A stretch of DNA of 64,000 nt from Diadema setosum (Eukaryota; Echinodermata; Echinoidea; Diadematoida; Diadematidae). Numbering within the stretch: the stretch's first letter is position 1; every line of letters begins with the position of its first letter. Under the pieces are notes generated by a model, which searched no databases, was not told where the DNA came from, and saw nothing but the letters and a program-made list of their open reading frames with translations. The stretch spans positions 11,136,102 through 11,200,101 of the forward strand of contig CM067077.1 in NCBI GenBank assembly GCA_033980235.1, written 5' to 3'. A program made the translations under genes and the position numbers. Positions 26,201 to 36,868 of this stretch are shown here, one piece after another.

Positions 26201-26656
26201 CCAATATCATGCAGAACACTCATTGTCAATGTGTATATGCGCAAGTTTACTATATCAAATTCTGACCATTTCATGTACGTTATGCTCTACTGAAAAGTAG
26301 GACATACCGGGTACTCAAAATAGCATGGGTACAGACCGAAGATAAAAGATCATATTTGCACGTTCAATGTAGCAAGTGAGTTAAGGTTTATACGACGCTT
26401 GAGGGGGTACGTATTGAGATCAAAGAATGTCAATAGAACACTATTTACCAAAAATTGTTTCGTCTTTATTCCATTTTCCCACCAACATCATAAATGATAA
26501 CTGAAGCCAGAGCTCTGTAGAATGTACAAACCTAAAGCTACGTTTCCACAGGATTAGGCCTTCACTGGAGTACGTTTTGTTGCATACAGGCCTGTATTAT
26601 ACAGCGTGACTGTGGGTCAGACAGTTAGACCCGAGCTCACAAAGATACTAATTTAG
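26201..26656. other. unassigned sequence beyond the satellite
   Basis: Mixed-composition sequence with no ORF, inverted repeat or recognised repeat. It starts abruptly at the satellite break. Confidence 0.5.
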
Positions 26657-26889
26657 ATGGTAAATATTTACTTATTTATTTATTTCACATCTTTAAAAAG
26701 GGTAGCCCAAGTCAGCGCTGGCTGGTTTTCATCGGGGCCCTTTAAAACACAACACATAAAACATTCCAGAATTACAGTTACTAACAAACAAAGAAAAATA
26801 AAAAAAAATATTTTATATACATTCAATACAATCAAAATCAAACACATAACGCTTATCGAACAATTTCAAAGACATGTAAATACTACAAC
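26657..26889 (-). mobile_element. probable LINE 3' tail fragment
   Basis: The stretch begins with an atttacttatttatttattt run and gggccctttaaaacac, a layout typical of LINE 3' UTR tails read on the minus strand. It is separated from the LINE coding region at 27057 only by a 167-bp AACACC fragment. It may therefore be the 3' end of the same element after internal deletion of the reverse transcriptase. It contains no coding motif of its own. Confidence 0.4.
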
Positions 26890-27056
26890 TACACCTGTAC
26901 AGTGTCAAAATAACACCAGGTACAGTGTCAAATTAACACCACGAATTGTCAGGTGAACACTTTTCAACACCATCACAGTGCATTTTTAACACCTATGGGT
27001 GTGGTCCTCTATTGAAGTTTGATCGGTGTTAGATTTAACACCCGTGGTGTTAAATC
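26890..27056. mobile_element. fragment of the AACACC-rich MITE
   Basis: These 167 bp match 25815-25981 base for base apart from about three substitutions. The fragment lacks the element's termini. Its right edge (taaatc) lies exactly where the LINE reading frame breaks off, suggesting a junction by deletion or recombination rather than clean transposition. Confidence 0.9.
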
Positions 27057-27057
27057 A

Positions 27058-28617
27058 TCAGGACCAGCGGCTTTTTTTTTTAACTGGAATACGGTTGATT
27101 TCATTAACAATACATTCATCTGTCACATCAGGGAGATCAAATGAGATGTCAGGGGGAACATAACCAACAGCCCTTTCATTATCAAACTGATTGATATCAC
27201 CGCTATTTTCACAGATATCAAAATTTGTTGGATTAAGCAACATATCAACAGAATTTACAAAGTAATCATTGAATTGCTGAGCTATTTCTTCTACATCAGA
27301 CATTTCTTCACCATTTAACTCCAGCTTAAATTGATTGTCATTCTTCGATGATGAAATAAGCTTCAATGTTTTCCACGTGGCGTTCGGAGTACCACCATTT
27401 TCACCTAATAGTGCATTTATGTAATCATTTTTGGCTTCCTTGATTTTAGTGGAAATTTCATTCCTCAGGGATTTATACATGAGCCAGAAATGAGAGTTTT
27501 GTGGGCTGCTTGCTTTTTCTAGACATCTTGTAGTACCAGTCACGCTTATTCATGGTGTCTATTAAGTCACCAGTCACCCACATACATAACTTTGACCTAA
27601 GGCGCTTCCTCTTCAGGGGAGAGTGTTCATTGACAGCTGTCATATACAAATATACCACATTTTTAAAGCGTTATTCGGATCGGTATCATCTACAATGTCT
27701 AAAAAAGGTAAGTTTCGTAACATATTGATAAAATTCTCGTGTGAAAATTGTCTGTAACATCTATACTCAATTACATTATCAAAATGTTTGGTCTCTACCT
27801 TCGTAGTGCCAAGAACAGTAAAAATCAAATAATGGTCACTTATGTGTGTCTCAAAGACCCCAGTCACCTGGTGTTCTTCGGCGTTGGATGAGTACACGTG
27901 ATCGATCGAGTTGGGCGTTACGCGAGTTGGTACATCAATAAGCTGGTGTAGGAGATTAGTATTCATAACTGACAAAAGACTGCGAGACTGTGAGTTGTGA
28001 TTATCGGGAAGAAGATCACAGTTTAGATCACCAACTATTATGATTTCTCCTTCATTTTCGCTTATACAGTGAAGCATGTCTGATAATGTTACAAAAAAAT
28101 CATTGGATGAGTTAGGAGGTCTGTAGATTACACATACAAACACTGGATTTATTCGTTTTAATTTAACTTTAATCCAGATGACCTCCAAATCATTTCCACA
28201 AATATCTATTTCACATAAATTTGAGCTTTTTCTTATATAAAACGCGACTCCTCCCCCATGTCTTGATCGATCTTTACGTATTACAGTAAAATTGTCTATA
28301 AATGAATCCGTATATAAAATTGTTGCATCACAATGAGTTTCACTAATAGCTACAATATCAAAAGGATCATTATCTAACAACAAACTCAACTCATCTATTT
28401 TATTCGGAAGAGAGTTTATGTTAACATGACATATTTCTAACCCAGAATACCAAACGTTGGGAATTATACCATCAATGAGTTCGTGATAGCTGTTTTTGTT
28501 CTCCACAGATTCTCTTTCATTACGTTGTATCTCTTCTACGTTTTCTTCATTCGCGACGTAATTCAGTGATTCTGCTGAGCTAACAGTGTTTTCGCGGTCT
28601 GCAGGCAGTCCATCCAA
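27058..28617 (-). pseudogene. LINE ORF2, endonuclease part, truncated
   Basis: The frame from 28617 to 27640 encodes an apurinic-type endonuclease. Visible motifs in order are HVNINSLPNK, AISETH (catalytic Glu), YRPPNSS, GDLNCD, SIDHVYSS and SDHYLI. This nicks target DNA for target-primed reverse transcription. Downstream the frame shifts near 27650 and continues through the connector before the reverse transcriptase (27543-27058). It ends at INRIPVKK followed by an A-run frameshift into the expected AAGPD-like start of the RT domain. The RT itself is missing, replaced by the AACACC fragment. ORF2 overlaps ORF1 by about 55 bp in another frame, as is usual for such elements. The architecture fits the CR1/L2 group. 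The copy cannot mobilise itself. Confidence 0.9.
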
Positions 28618-30134
28618 TCTCGCGGAAAAACCCTGCCCTTCTGAGTCTTCTTCCTGCGATGCCAGTCTTGCCGACTGCGAAAAGGCGATGCATCGTCACT
28701 GATTGTTGACCTGATGTGCTGGACAAGGTTTTGCGCGAAGACTTTTATCCCGTGTGCGTTTAGATGTACGCCATCTACGGCGATTTGGGTATTGGTATCT
28801 ATGCAGTCGTTGTCAATGATGTTCCATGCTCGCTGATTGGCCAGAAGTTTTAGGTCAGCGTTTACGCGATGGGTCTTCCAGGAAATTGTCTGTGGGGCCT
28901 GTCTACGATGAATTATCGTCGAGATTGTGATTGTCTTGAGCTCTGCCAAAGACTTTTGCATGTAGTCGCAGAGTTATGCCAATTTGGCGACGATTTCGTT
29001 CGGCTCGTCATCGGCCAAGTTATTGGTGCCAAGATGGAAAATGATTTCCGATACGTTGTGTTTTCCAGCTAGATCTTTGGCTATGTCAAAGGCATAATCA
29101 ATTCTAGCACCGGGAAAAGATTTGCACAATACCACTTTCCTTCGTGATAGCTTTTTTGGATCTATGTATTTGACCATTGAATCTCCAACTAGCAAGATAT
29201 CTGCCTTGAAGTCGCTGTCTGGTTGACTAGATGCGTCATTGTAGACAAAATCATTCACTTCTGTTTGGCATGCCTGGGTGGTGTTGTTTGATGGATTGAC
29301 AGACATTTTGATTTCGTCATCCGTCTGAGTCGCCAGGGTGTTGTTTGACGTAATAGAATTCACTGGCTTGTTTTCCGTATCTGTCTGAGGTGCCTGAACA
29401 CTCAAGCGGGGATCATCAATAGGATTCGATTCCGAAGTAGAACAAGAAGCCGTGAACACTTGTTTGTGTTTCCTCCTGTATTCATCCAGCTGTGAACAGA
29501 GTGACCCGTTTACGTCGTTCGTTGGAACATCGTTGGAATGGTGTGTGTGTTCCGCGACAGGTGATAATGGTGGTGACGTGTGACTATGGTCATCGTCACA
29601 CCCCAATTGCTCCTCATTGTGACCCGCGCAGTTGACATCATCGTGTTTAGAGCTATCGGGGGTATTTGTCTCATTGTCCAATTCTGGACGTCGAACGGAT
29701 TCTAGACGATCAAGTCGGGTTTGAATGGACCTAATCATGTCCGGCAGGGAGAGACATTGTTCATAAAATCCGATTCCATCGTTATCGGAGGCGGGGTATC
29801 GTCTACACAGAGGACACTGGCTTATGCGGTCATCTGAGATTGTGACAATATGGCGGCTAGCATCATGTTCACTAGAGTCGTTTGATTCTCGATCAGTCAG
29901 ACAGGCGAAGTGCTTGCATATATCAATGTGTAGATAAGGCAAAATGTCCCTCAGTAGATTTGTTAGATATTCGACACTATCTGTGTCGGTTTCCTTGCCG
30001 AGAAGTTCAGATGTAGATTTCAGATAATTCGTTGCTTTTGTAAGGCTTACTTTTGTCACATATTTAGGTAGTTTGTATCGAAAGTTACTTTCTCCAGGAG
30101 TTCCGTGACAAGTGTTCGTTTTAAGCTGCGTCAT
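28563..30134 (-). pseudogene. LINE ORF1 with SGNH esterase domain
   Basis: ORF1 starts at a genuine ATG at 30134. The first half is low-complexity, rich in Ser, Asp and His, with a short cysteine pair (CPLCRRYP). The C-terminal half is an SGNH/GDSL hydrolase: ILLVGDSMVKYI (nucleophile block), KSFPGARIDYA (Gly block), HLGTNNL (Asn block) and DGVHLNAHGIK (Asp-His block). Such esterase ORF1 proteins occur in CR1/L2-type LINEs and are thought to act in the RNP. One in-frame TAA at 28974-28976 splits the domain between the Asn and Asp-His blocks; the frame is otherwise continuous to 28563. An internal reading shift is not needed. Confidence 0.9.
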
Positions 30135-30232
30135 TATCTATCTTGCACATTGTCCGGAAGATAAGATGTATATGACAATACGAGCTCACCTGTTAACTTC
30201 TTAGAATGAAGAGTGATGGGTACATAACAGGT

Positions 30233-30292
30233 AACTCAGAACAACTCAGAACAGACTCAGAACAACGATGACGATAAAGTTGGACGTCATAT
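30233..30292. repeat. direct repeat, copy 1
   Basis: The phrase actcagaacaacgatgacg and its continuation (gataaagttggacgtcat) recur at 30688-30727 with one substitution. This copy lies at the presumed 5' end of the LINE. Confidence 0.8.
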
Positions 30293-30687
30293 GTAGCCCA
30301 GATGGCTACTAGCACATATAATAAAGAATAGAATAGGATAGAAAGTCAATATGAATTAGTCTTTTTCCCTTCTTGGAGTGTATGAAACCCTTTATTTTGC
30401 TTCCAGCTAAGCTTACTTTTTTTTGTCAATTCTTTTCTCCCAAGAAAAGTTATTGGTCTTAGGAATTTATGAGTTTGATATTGGCTACTTTCCCCAGCTA
30501 GTGGTCAGTTCCCTGCATTCTCCATCCCCAAAGCCCCAATCCAAATTACGGGGATGACGTGTTTTGCCCTCTGATCCCTAAACATATATGACCCTCTGGG
30601 CTGGAAGGTCGTTTTCCTTCCTCTTGTTTTAATATTGGTTAGGGAAGTGGGCAAGACAGAAATTTCCAAAGACAAATTCAGGGACAA

Positions 30688-30727
30688 CAACTCAGAACAA
30701 CGATGACGATAACGTTGGACGTCATAA
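30688..30727. repeat. direct repeat, copy 2
   Basis: Second copy, about 450 bp from the first. The interval between them has no gene. The pair may reflect a duplicated LINE 5' end or an older insertion scar. Confidence 0.75.
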
Positions 30728-32243
30728 GGACACTAGTATTCATTTGGTTTATCATTTTATTATCCAAGAAACAATAAAGTTTTGACAAGTGGTTACAGAG
30801 AAGAAGGAAATAAAGAAACTAAAAGACATTGGGCGAGTTAATCAGAAATTGAGATGAATCAGAGAAAATGAAGTTCCACAGAAACAAATGGGAGGAGTTA
30901 AAAGAAGGTCTGACCAATAAGAAATTAATTTCCAGTGAAGATCACACCCTAAAATAAGATTGAGCCAGTGAAAATACTTTTAGGGAAAGGATACCAATAG
31001 TAAATTTGTTATAAAAGACCAAGTTGAGTAAATAGGAAAAGAGTAAGGAAAGGAGAGTTGCAGGCACGATGGGAGCGGCTTCACACCATGTAGTGAAGCA
31101 AAGGCTGCAGAATATTTTAGAAGTTTGAGGGGAAACAGAACAGAGGAGCTACGTGATTAGAGAGACCGGAAGATAGAGAAGGGGCAAGTATAATTGGAGG
31201 CCACAGAGAAAGAGTCAGGAGATCCCCTCCCATGTATATCATGCTCCCCTCCATATTAACCCACGGTATAACTCTATCGACGCTGTGAATGTGACGAAGA
31301 TCTTGGTTGGACTGCCCAAGAGTTAATGAGTTAACCGGTGAAGAACGACAAGTCGAGAAACTGTCCATCACGAGAGAGTACAGAACTTTGGTTTACACCA
31401 GTTCTGGGGTGTAACGAACTCCAAATAGTCAACTGGTGTCATCGGAGATGTCGAAGCACTCTGTCAGACTGATACAAAGTGGACAGTGATGGTGACGACG
31501 TGTTAACTAAAGCAGTGAAAGCAGACCGGTCAACAGACGCCCCAGCCCCTTGGACGAGCTCGACATGCAGGCGAGAACCTCATCTCGCGACCATGCTGAT
31601 GTCGAGATAAGTGGCCACACCCACTAGCATCATTCCCCTCTACTAACCAAATCCCTCCCTTTCCAATGGATTAAGATGAAGTAAATGGTCTCCAAAGGTG
31701 TAGAAGAGTTAAGCGATGAGTGATGTGTTCCATTGTGTAGTAAGAAAAGAAATTTGTTGGTGTTTAAGTATCTGTTTCAGACCTACGAGAAGGCAGGTCG
31801 GTGAATAAATATGCTGTGAGCAGCATTGACATTTTTAACGTAAATTCATTTTCTCGCATTTTATATTCACTCTTGTTGTGAAGCAATATTTAGTCTCTTT
31901 CTGCGATTTTTTGAAATTTGTTGATGATTGGTGGCCATGTGATTACCTAACCCCCGACCAGTACAGAGAGAAGCTAACAGACCAGACCAACATTTATCCG
32001 CCTCTGTACAACATTGGTCGCCCCTTGACAGCAGTATTAGGGGTGTGGGGGATACAAATAGGTTACACAAGAATGTCGGAGATAACTTCGGATTTTATCA
32101 GTAACATTCAATGAGCATTAGGACATCGGAGTTGTACTCGAAATGTTCTAAATGTCTGCTCAAATTCACCAAAATAAGACTAAAACTTTCAGGTCACGAT
32201 AAAATGGCATCCGGGGTTGACGTTTTACTTGACATTACTGTGA
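30728..32243. other. unassigned sequence
   Basis: AG-rich then mixed sequence without a supported ORF, splice pattern or inverted termini. Short open frames are present on both strands but show no motif. It may be an old, decayed repeat. Confidence 0.4.
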
Positions 32244-32249
32244 GAGCTC

Positions 32250-32455
32250 CTGTTGCGACACGGATTGTCGCCCCCTGCTCGGGGCGACAATCCTTGACGG
32301 AGTTGGCGTCACGGATTGTCGCCCCCGTTACGGATTGTCGTCAGGCGACAATCCGTGACGCTTGTGCAGTTCCCAATTTTTGACCTCCATGGCGACAATC
32401 TATGATGGTAAAACAATTTGTTGCGACAAGGATTGTCGCCCCTTCAAAGAGTGTC
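32250..32455. repeat. cluster of inverted GGCGACAATCCGTGACG modules
   Basis: Seven copies of a 16-18 bp module alternate in orientation (cgtcacggattgtcgcc and its complement). The first 114 bp match 47726-47863 in reverse complement. Pairs of modules form strong hairpins. There is no coding content. Confidence 0.85.
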
Positions 32456-32525
32456 GCCCTGGGCTCGGGATGGTTGCTCCGGTGTTAAGCTTTGGTGGGA
32501 TGGATATGACTGGTAAGGTATTCGT

Positions 32526-32631
32526 ATGTGTGTGTGTGTGTGTGTGTGTTTGTTGTGAGCTGCATGGTATATGCTGTGTATGATTTGTAGGTGCGTACAA
32601 TAAGTGGCTTGTATATGAGTTTCGGTATAGT

Positions 32632-32674
<43 letters not shown>

Positions 32675-32944
32675 GTAGTATAATAATACAATATGTAGAA
32701 ACTGTGCATGTGTGGTGGTTGCATAGTGGTAGTGGTTTGTTTGTCTGTGTGTATACGTGTGCCTGTATGCGTACGTGTGAATGTGGTATATAGTGGCGTA
32801 TGTGTATATCAAAGGGTATGTGATGGTGCGTGTTTGTGGGCGCAGTTTTGTGCCTGCATGAGTATCTGAGGGGTTTGGTGTTCGTGGGCTACGTAGGCCC
32901 TACGTATGTGTGTTGTGTGTGAGCGTGTTCGTGTGTCTACGTAA
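32526..32944. repeat. GT-rich microsatellite region
   Basis: Two pure TG runs (32526-32549 and 32632-32658) lie within a longer GT-biased stretch. Long ORFs on the minus strand here are Thr/His repeats created by the microsatellite and are not genes. Confidence 0.85.
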
Positions 32945-33246
32945 TGCCCCAGTCACACAGTGCCTTACGATGGGTTACGTCCGCCGCGGATAGATACGGA
33001 TAAGTGGACGCAGGGGGACGTAGCGTGGACGCAGGCATCCGCAGGGTCGTATGTAGGGTAACTGTCCGTAACTAATCCGTAAAGAAACGCAAAATGACGG
33101 CGCCAAACCTGCGAAATTTTAGAAATGTTCAAAATTTCGCAGAGGGACTCCACGGATGCAGACTTACGCAAGTGACCGTAATTAAACGTAACTATCCGTA
33201 ATTGAACGTAACGATCCGTAGCTTGGACGCAGACTATCCGCAAATA
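32945..33246 (+). mobile_element. element X, copy 0 (left end only)
   Basis: Begins with the X terminus tgccccagtcacacagtgcc next to TAA and matches the first 300 bp of copies 1 and 2. It breaks at cgcaaataa where element Y begins. It is dense in CCGTAAC-type repeats. Confidence 0.85.
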
Positions 33247-34086
33247 AAGGCCGTGTCACACCTTTCCGGGCAAGCCTTGCGTGCGACTTGCAAAGAACAA
33301 TTTTGACTACCCGGAGGTCCCCGTAGATGATCCGCACATGACAGTACCTAGCACGTATCTCAACCGTAGTCGCCCGGAGGTGCGCACGCATATTTTTTTT
33401 TACCCGCAACCGTGTTTAGCCCCTGTCACTTGCACCTTTCCGGGCAAGCTACCCGGGCTTGTACGTGTAGGGATTTTCTAGCATACCGGACATTCCTGAG
33501 GGCGGAAAAGGATTTGAGTGAGTCAGCGCGTGTGTCTTACTTGCTGGACGCGTTCTACTTTTATTATACTTGCGAGTATACTGTCTGACTTTTGTACCAG
33601 TCGCGTGGGGGCTGACAACTCAGTGAAGGAGTTCCTCTGATGGAATGGCTGAAATCCCACAGAATTTCATTATCTTGTCTGCATACGGGACTGCGAAGTA
33701 CCTGCGTGGGAGTTGCCTGGGAAGTGCTGCCGCTAAGGGCCTCCTACTGGCGTTCTGCGTGGACCTCTCCGGACATTCCCGCGACTCACCCGGAAAAAGT
33801 TTTGGTCATGCTCAAAACTTGGTTGCGGTTAAATCGGACTTGCGTGAGCACCTCCGGGCAACTACAGGCGAGATACGCGCTAGATACTGTTAGGTGCGGA
33901 CCAACTGCGGAGAGCACCGGGGAGTAAATTTGTTTCCCCGCAAGTCAAGCCGCAAAACTTCCCCAGATACGGTATGACAAGGCATAAATGAAAATTGCAA
34001 ACATTCTTGTTCGCCCGCTGAAAATCTTCTACGTGCTGGAAACTACCTCCTCGCCACAAGCCTGCTCGGAACGGCGTGGCACGGCC
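33247..34086 (+). mobile_element. element Y, GGCCGTGTCACAC-ended MITE
   Basis: Ends are imperfect inverted repeats of about 30 bp (aaggccgtgtcacacctttc against the complement of ggaacggcgtggcacggcctt). The 840-bp interior has further inverted copies of an ACCTCCGGGCAACTAC-like phrase and no transposase. It lies between X copies 0 and 1, flanked by TAA and TTA. Its terminus resembles those of X and Z, supporting a PIF/Harbinger-like relationship. Confidence 0.75.
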
Positions 34087-34921
34087 TTATGTCCCAGTCA
34101 CACAGTGCTTTACGATGGGTTACGTCCGCCGCGGATAGATACGGATGAGTGAACGCAGGGGGACGCAGCGTGGACGCAGGCATCCGCAGGGACGTATGTA
34201 GACGTAACTGTCCGTAACTCATCCGTAAAGAAACGCAAAATGACGGCGCCAAGCCTGCGAAATTTTGCAATGTTCAAAATTTCGCAGAGGGATTCTACGG
34301 ATGCAGACTAACGGAAGTAACCGTAACCAAACGTAATTATCCGTAACTGAACGTAACTATCCGTAGCCTGGACGCAGACCATCGTTTACGTCCACCGTAA
34401 GTATCCGAAAGTAACCGCAAGTTAACGTATCCCAACACTTTCGTCCGCTTACGGATGTTTGCGGACAGTTACGGATGCTGCGGACGATTACGTCCTTCGA
34501 CGTTTTCCATTTTCCACTCGCATGGGAACACAGAGACTCGTGGGAAGCCACACAACTCGTGTTGCCAAGCTGCAGTGCATTTTCCTGAAGGAATGCTACA
34601 ACACAGTCGGAGCAGTGGAGAGGCAGAACCGCAAGGTCAAACTTAATTATGAAATTTCTCCCGCAAATGGTCATTTTATGTGGCACCCATATACTCATGA
34701 CATCGGTTGACCCTTAGTGCTGAACTTTTTTTCTTGCACTCTTTGAATGTATATTTTTCGAAAAGGCAATATTTTGGGTTGGGGATGGGGTGACAGCATT
34801 TTATTCACTTTTCTGGCCGGGAAAGGTGTGGGACAGCGATAACTATATAAAATGAGAACGAATTTAGTATTTCTCTATTGTCTTACCCACTTTACGCTCC
34901 ATGGAATGTGTATTACATTTT

Positions 34922-34925
<4 letters not shown>

Positions 34926-34973
<48 letters not shown>

Positions 34974-34978
34974 TATGC
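34926..34978. repeat. AT dinucleotide microsatellite
   Basis: About 26 AT units inside X copy 1; absent from the matching position in copies 2 and 3, so it expanded after the copies separated. Confidence 0.9.
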
Positions 34979-35010
34979 ATATATTGTACTTGGGTGTGGG
35001 AGGGGTGTTT

Positions 35011-36128
35011 CATTTCAGTTCATTTCATTTCATTTATTTCATTTTTTCTTTCTCTTCGGCAAACATAACACGAAATGAATCAGAAGATATAACATAGGCA
35101 TGTATTCGACTTTACATGGTAGATAATAGTTAACAAATACAAAATTATACATGCATACCGGCAAGATACAAAGTTATGTCTGGAGAAAAAGAAAAAAGAA
35201 AAAAAAAAGCTAAGTAATGAATCGTATATTATCTTAGTATGAATTCAAAAAAAAAAGTTTCGAATTCAAAGTTAAAGAGTTTTTTATATCACAGCTTAAA
35301 GAATTCCAGAATCTCAGTGTAAATAAGTGTATTTTGGGCCGATAAGGTTCTCAGAAGGGCTAAATGAAACTCATTAGATCGCATCGTGGGATAATTATGA
35401 AAAAGTTGATTTCTTGGAAACATTGAATTAAAAATACTGGGAAGTGCATTTGTTTTATAATTTAACATAAACTGACCCAGCTGAGAGAAAAACACATCTT
35501 TAATTTTTAAAATCTTATATCTCACGAATAATGGATCTGCATGGGCACGTGGTGAAACGCCACAAATAACAGAATAATACGAAGTGCCTTTTTTGTAATA
35601 ACAACAGTTTATCTAATAAAGTTTGATGGGCACTACCCCATGCTGAAATTCAATAATTAAGATAAGGTAATATCAATGAAAAACACAACGTCAACAAAGA
35701 AGACAACGGGATATGAGATTTAAGTCTATTAATGATACCAATATTACGCAAAATTATTTTACTAATATTGATAATATGAGGCTTCCACGAAAGTTTATCG
35801 TCCACTGTAATACCGAGACACTTCATGTGAGATACACGTTCTAAATGAACGTCATCAAAAATGATATCTGTGCGTAAAACTTCTATAGACTTACTAAATA
35901 ACATATACTTGGTTTTCTGAAGATTTAGTGATTATTTGTTGGCTCTTATCCATTGAGTCACTTTTTTAAATTCAGAATTGACAGTATGGACAAGGGTAAA
36001 TGGATATGATGGGATAAAAAATATTTGAATCATCGGAAAAAAAAGTATAAAAGAAAGTATGTCGGATGATATGCGAAAATCATTAATGTAAATGATGAAA
36101 AGTGAAGGTCCTAATATAAGTTTTTGAA
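35011..36128 (-). mobile_element. 5'-truncated CR1-like LINE
   Basis: The insertion is delimited by a perfect GTGTTT duplication (35005-35010 and 36129-36134) and by alignment with X copy 2, which lacks it. On the minus strand it opens inside the reverse transcriptase: LILGPSLFIIYINDF then FFSDDSNIF (the catalytic FADD-type box). One frameshift and one stop follow, then CLGITVDDKLSWKPHI, and finally the conserved tail region around LPSIFNSMF. It ends in an ATGAA-rich tail. The 5' truncation and simple-repeat tail are normal for target-primed insertion. It is a dead copy. Confidence 0.92.
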
Positions 36129-36868
36129 GTGTTTGAAAGTCTTGATGTCTTTTTTTTTTCTGGAAATTTCATAAGCATTGCTTTATTATAAAAAAATCTC
36201 CTTAACATGACCCAATAAGTCATGAATATCGCTGCCCAACGACAGCGTAACAACAGTTTGTCTGTTCCATGACTGTAAGTAATAATTTTCTTATTCTAAT
36301 GTTTAACTTATCGATCTATATTGTATTATATTTGTGGTATGATTATGTTATGCATTCTTTACATTTATGAAGTTTATTCATATTTGAGTTGCAAAAATAA
36401 AATTCAAACCTCAAGTTCAAAATTTCATATATCTTTTATTACTGTAAAGCAAATTAAAGGATTACAAACTTGTACGTAATTCAATTTCAGTTTTCCCCGG
36501 TGTACAATGTAAGACAGTCCAACATGTGACAACCTTGTTGTCATAATACACTGACAAAGCAGGGATCGTCACAGAAAACCATACTGTCCATAATCATTTA
36601 TAACAATCTGTAACTATCCGTAACTATCCAAAAATGTCCGCAACTCTCCGCAAGTGTTCAGAACTATTATGTGCCAATTCGCAAGAACATCCGCAAGTGG
36701 ACGCAAGTACTCGCATCTGGTCGTATTTGTCCGTATCGCCCGCATTTTTTTTCCCGTATGTTTTGAACAAATTTTCTGGTGACGGCAAAGGATCCGCGGG
36801 AGTCCGCAGAAAAAATGACTTTTTTGGACGCAACGTCGGACGCAGAGCATTATGTGACTGGGGCCTAA

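Larger units (their letters stand above)
27057..30340 (-). mobile_element. CR1/L2-type LINE, broken
   Basis: The element comprises a 5' region (about 30135-30340), ORF1 and the 5' half of ORF2, all on the minus strand. It lacks the reverse transcriptase. Damage seen: one nonsense codon in ORF1, one frameshift and one A-run frameshift in ORF2, and loss of the 3' half. Clade assignment rests on the esterase ORF1 plus endonuclease pairing. The 5' boundary is approximate. Confidence 0.85.
34090..36865 (+). mobile_element. element X, copy 1
   Basis: Left terminus gtcccagtcacacag and right terminus attatgtgactggggcc form a 13-bp inverted repeat. TAA follows at 36866-36868 and is shared with copy 2. 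Both ends carry many CCGTAAC/GTTACGG repeats over about 300 bp, which could bind a transposase. The interior is AT-rich and non-coding. An (AT)n run (34926-34978) and a LINE insertion (35011-36128) enlarge this copy. Termini and TAA flanks suggest a non-autonomous PIF/Harbinger element. Confidence 0.8.

Noticed and set aside
32444..32812. 122-codon minus-strand ORF rich in Thr and His
   Set aside because: Translation of TG microsatellites.
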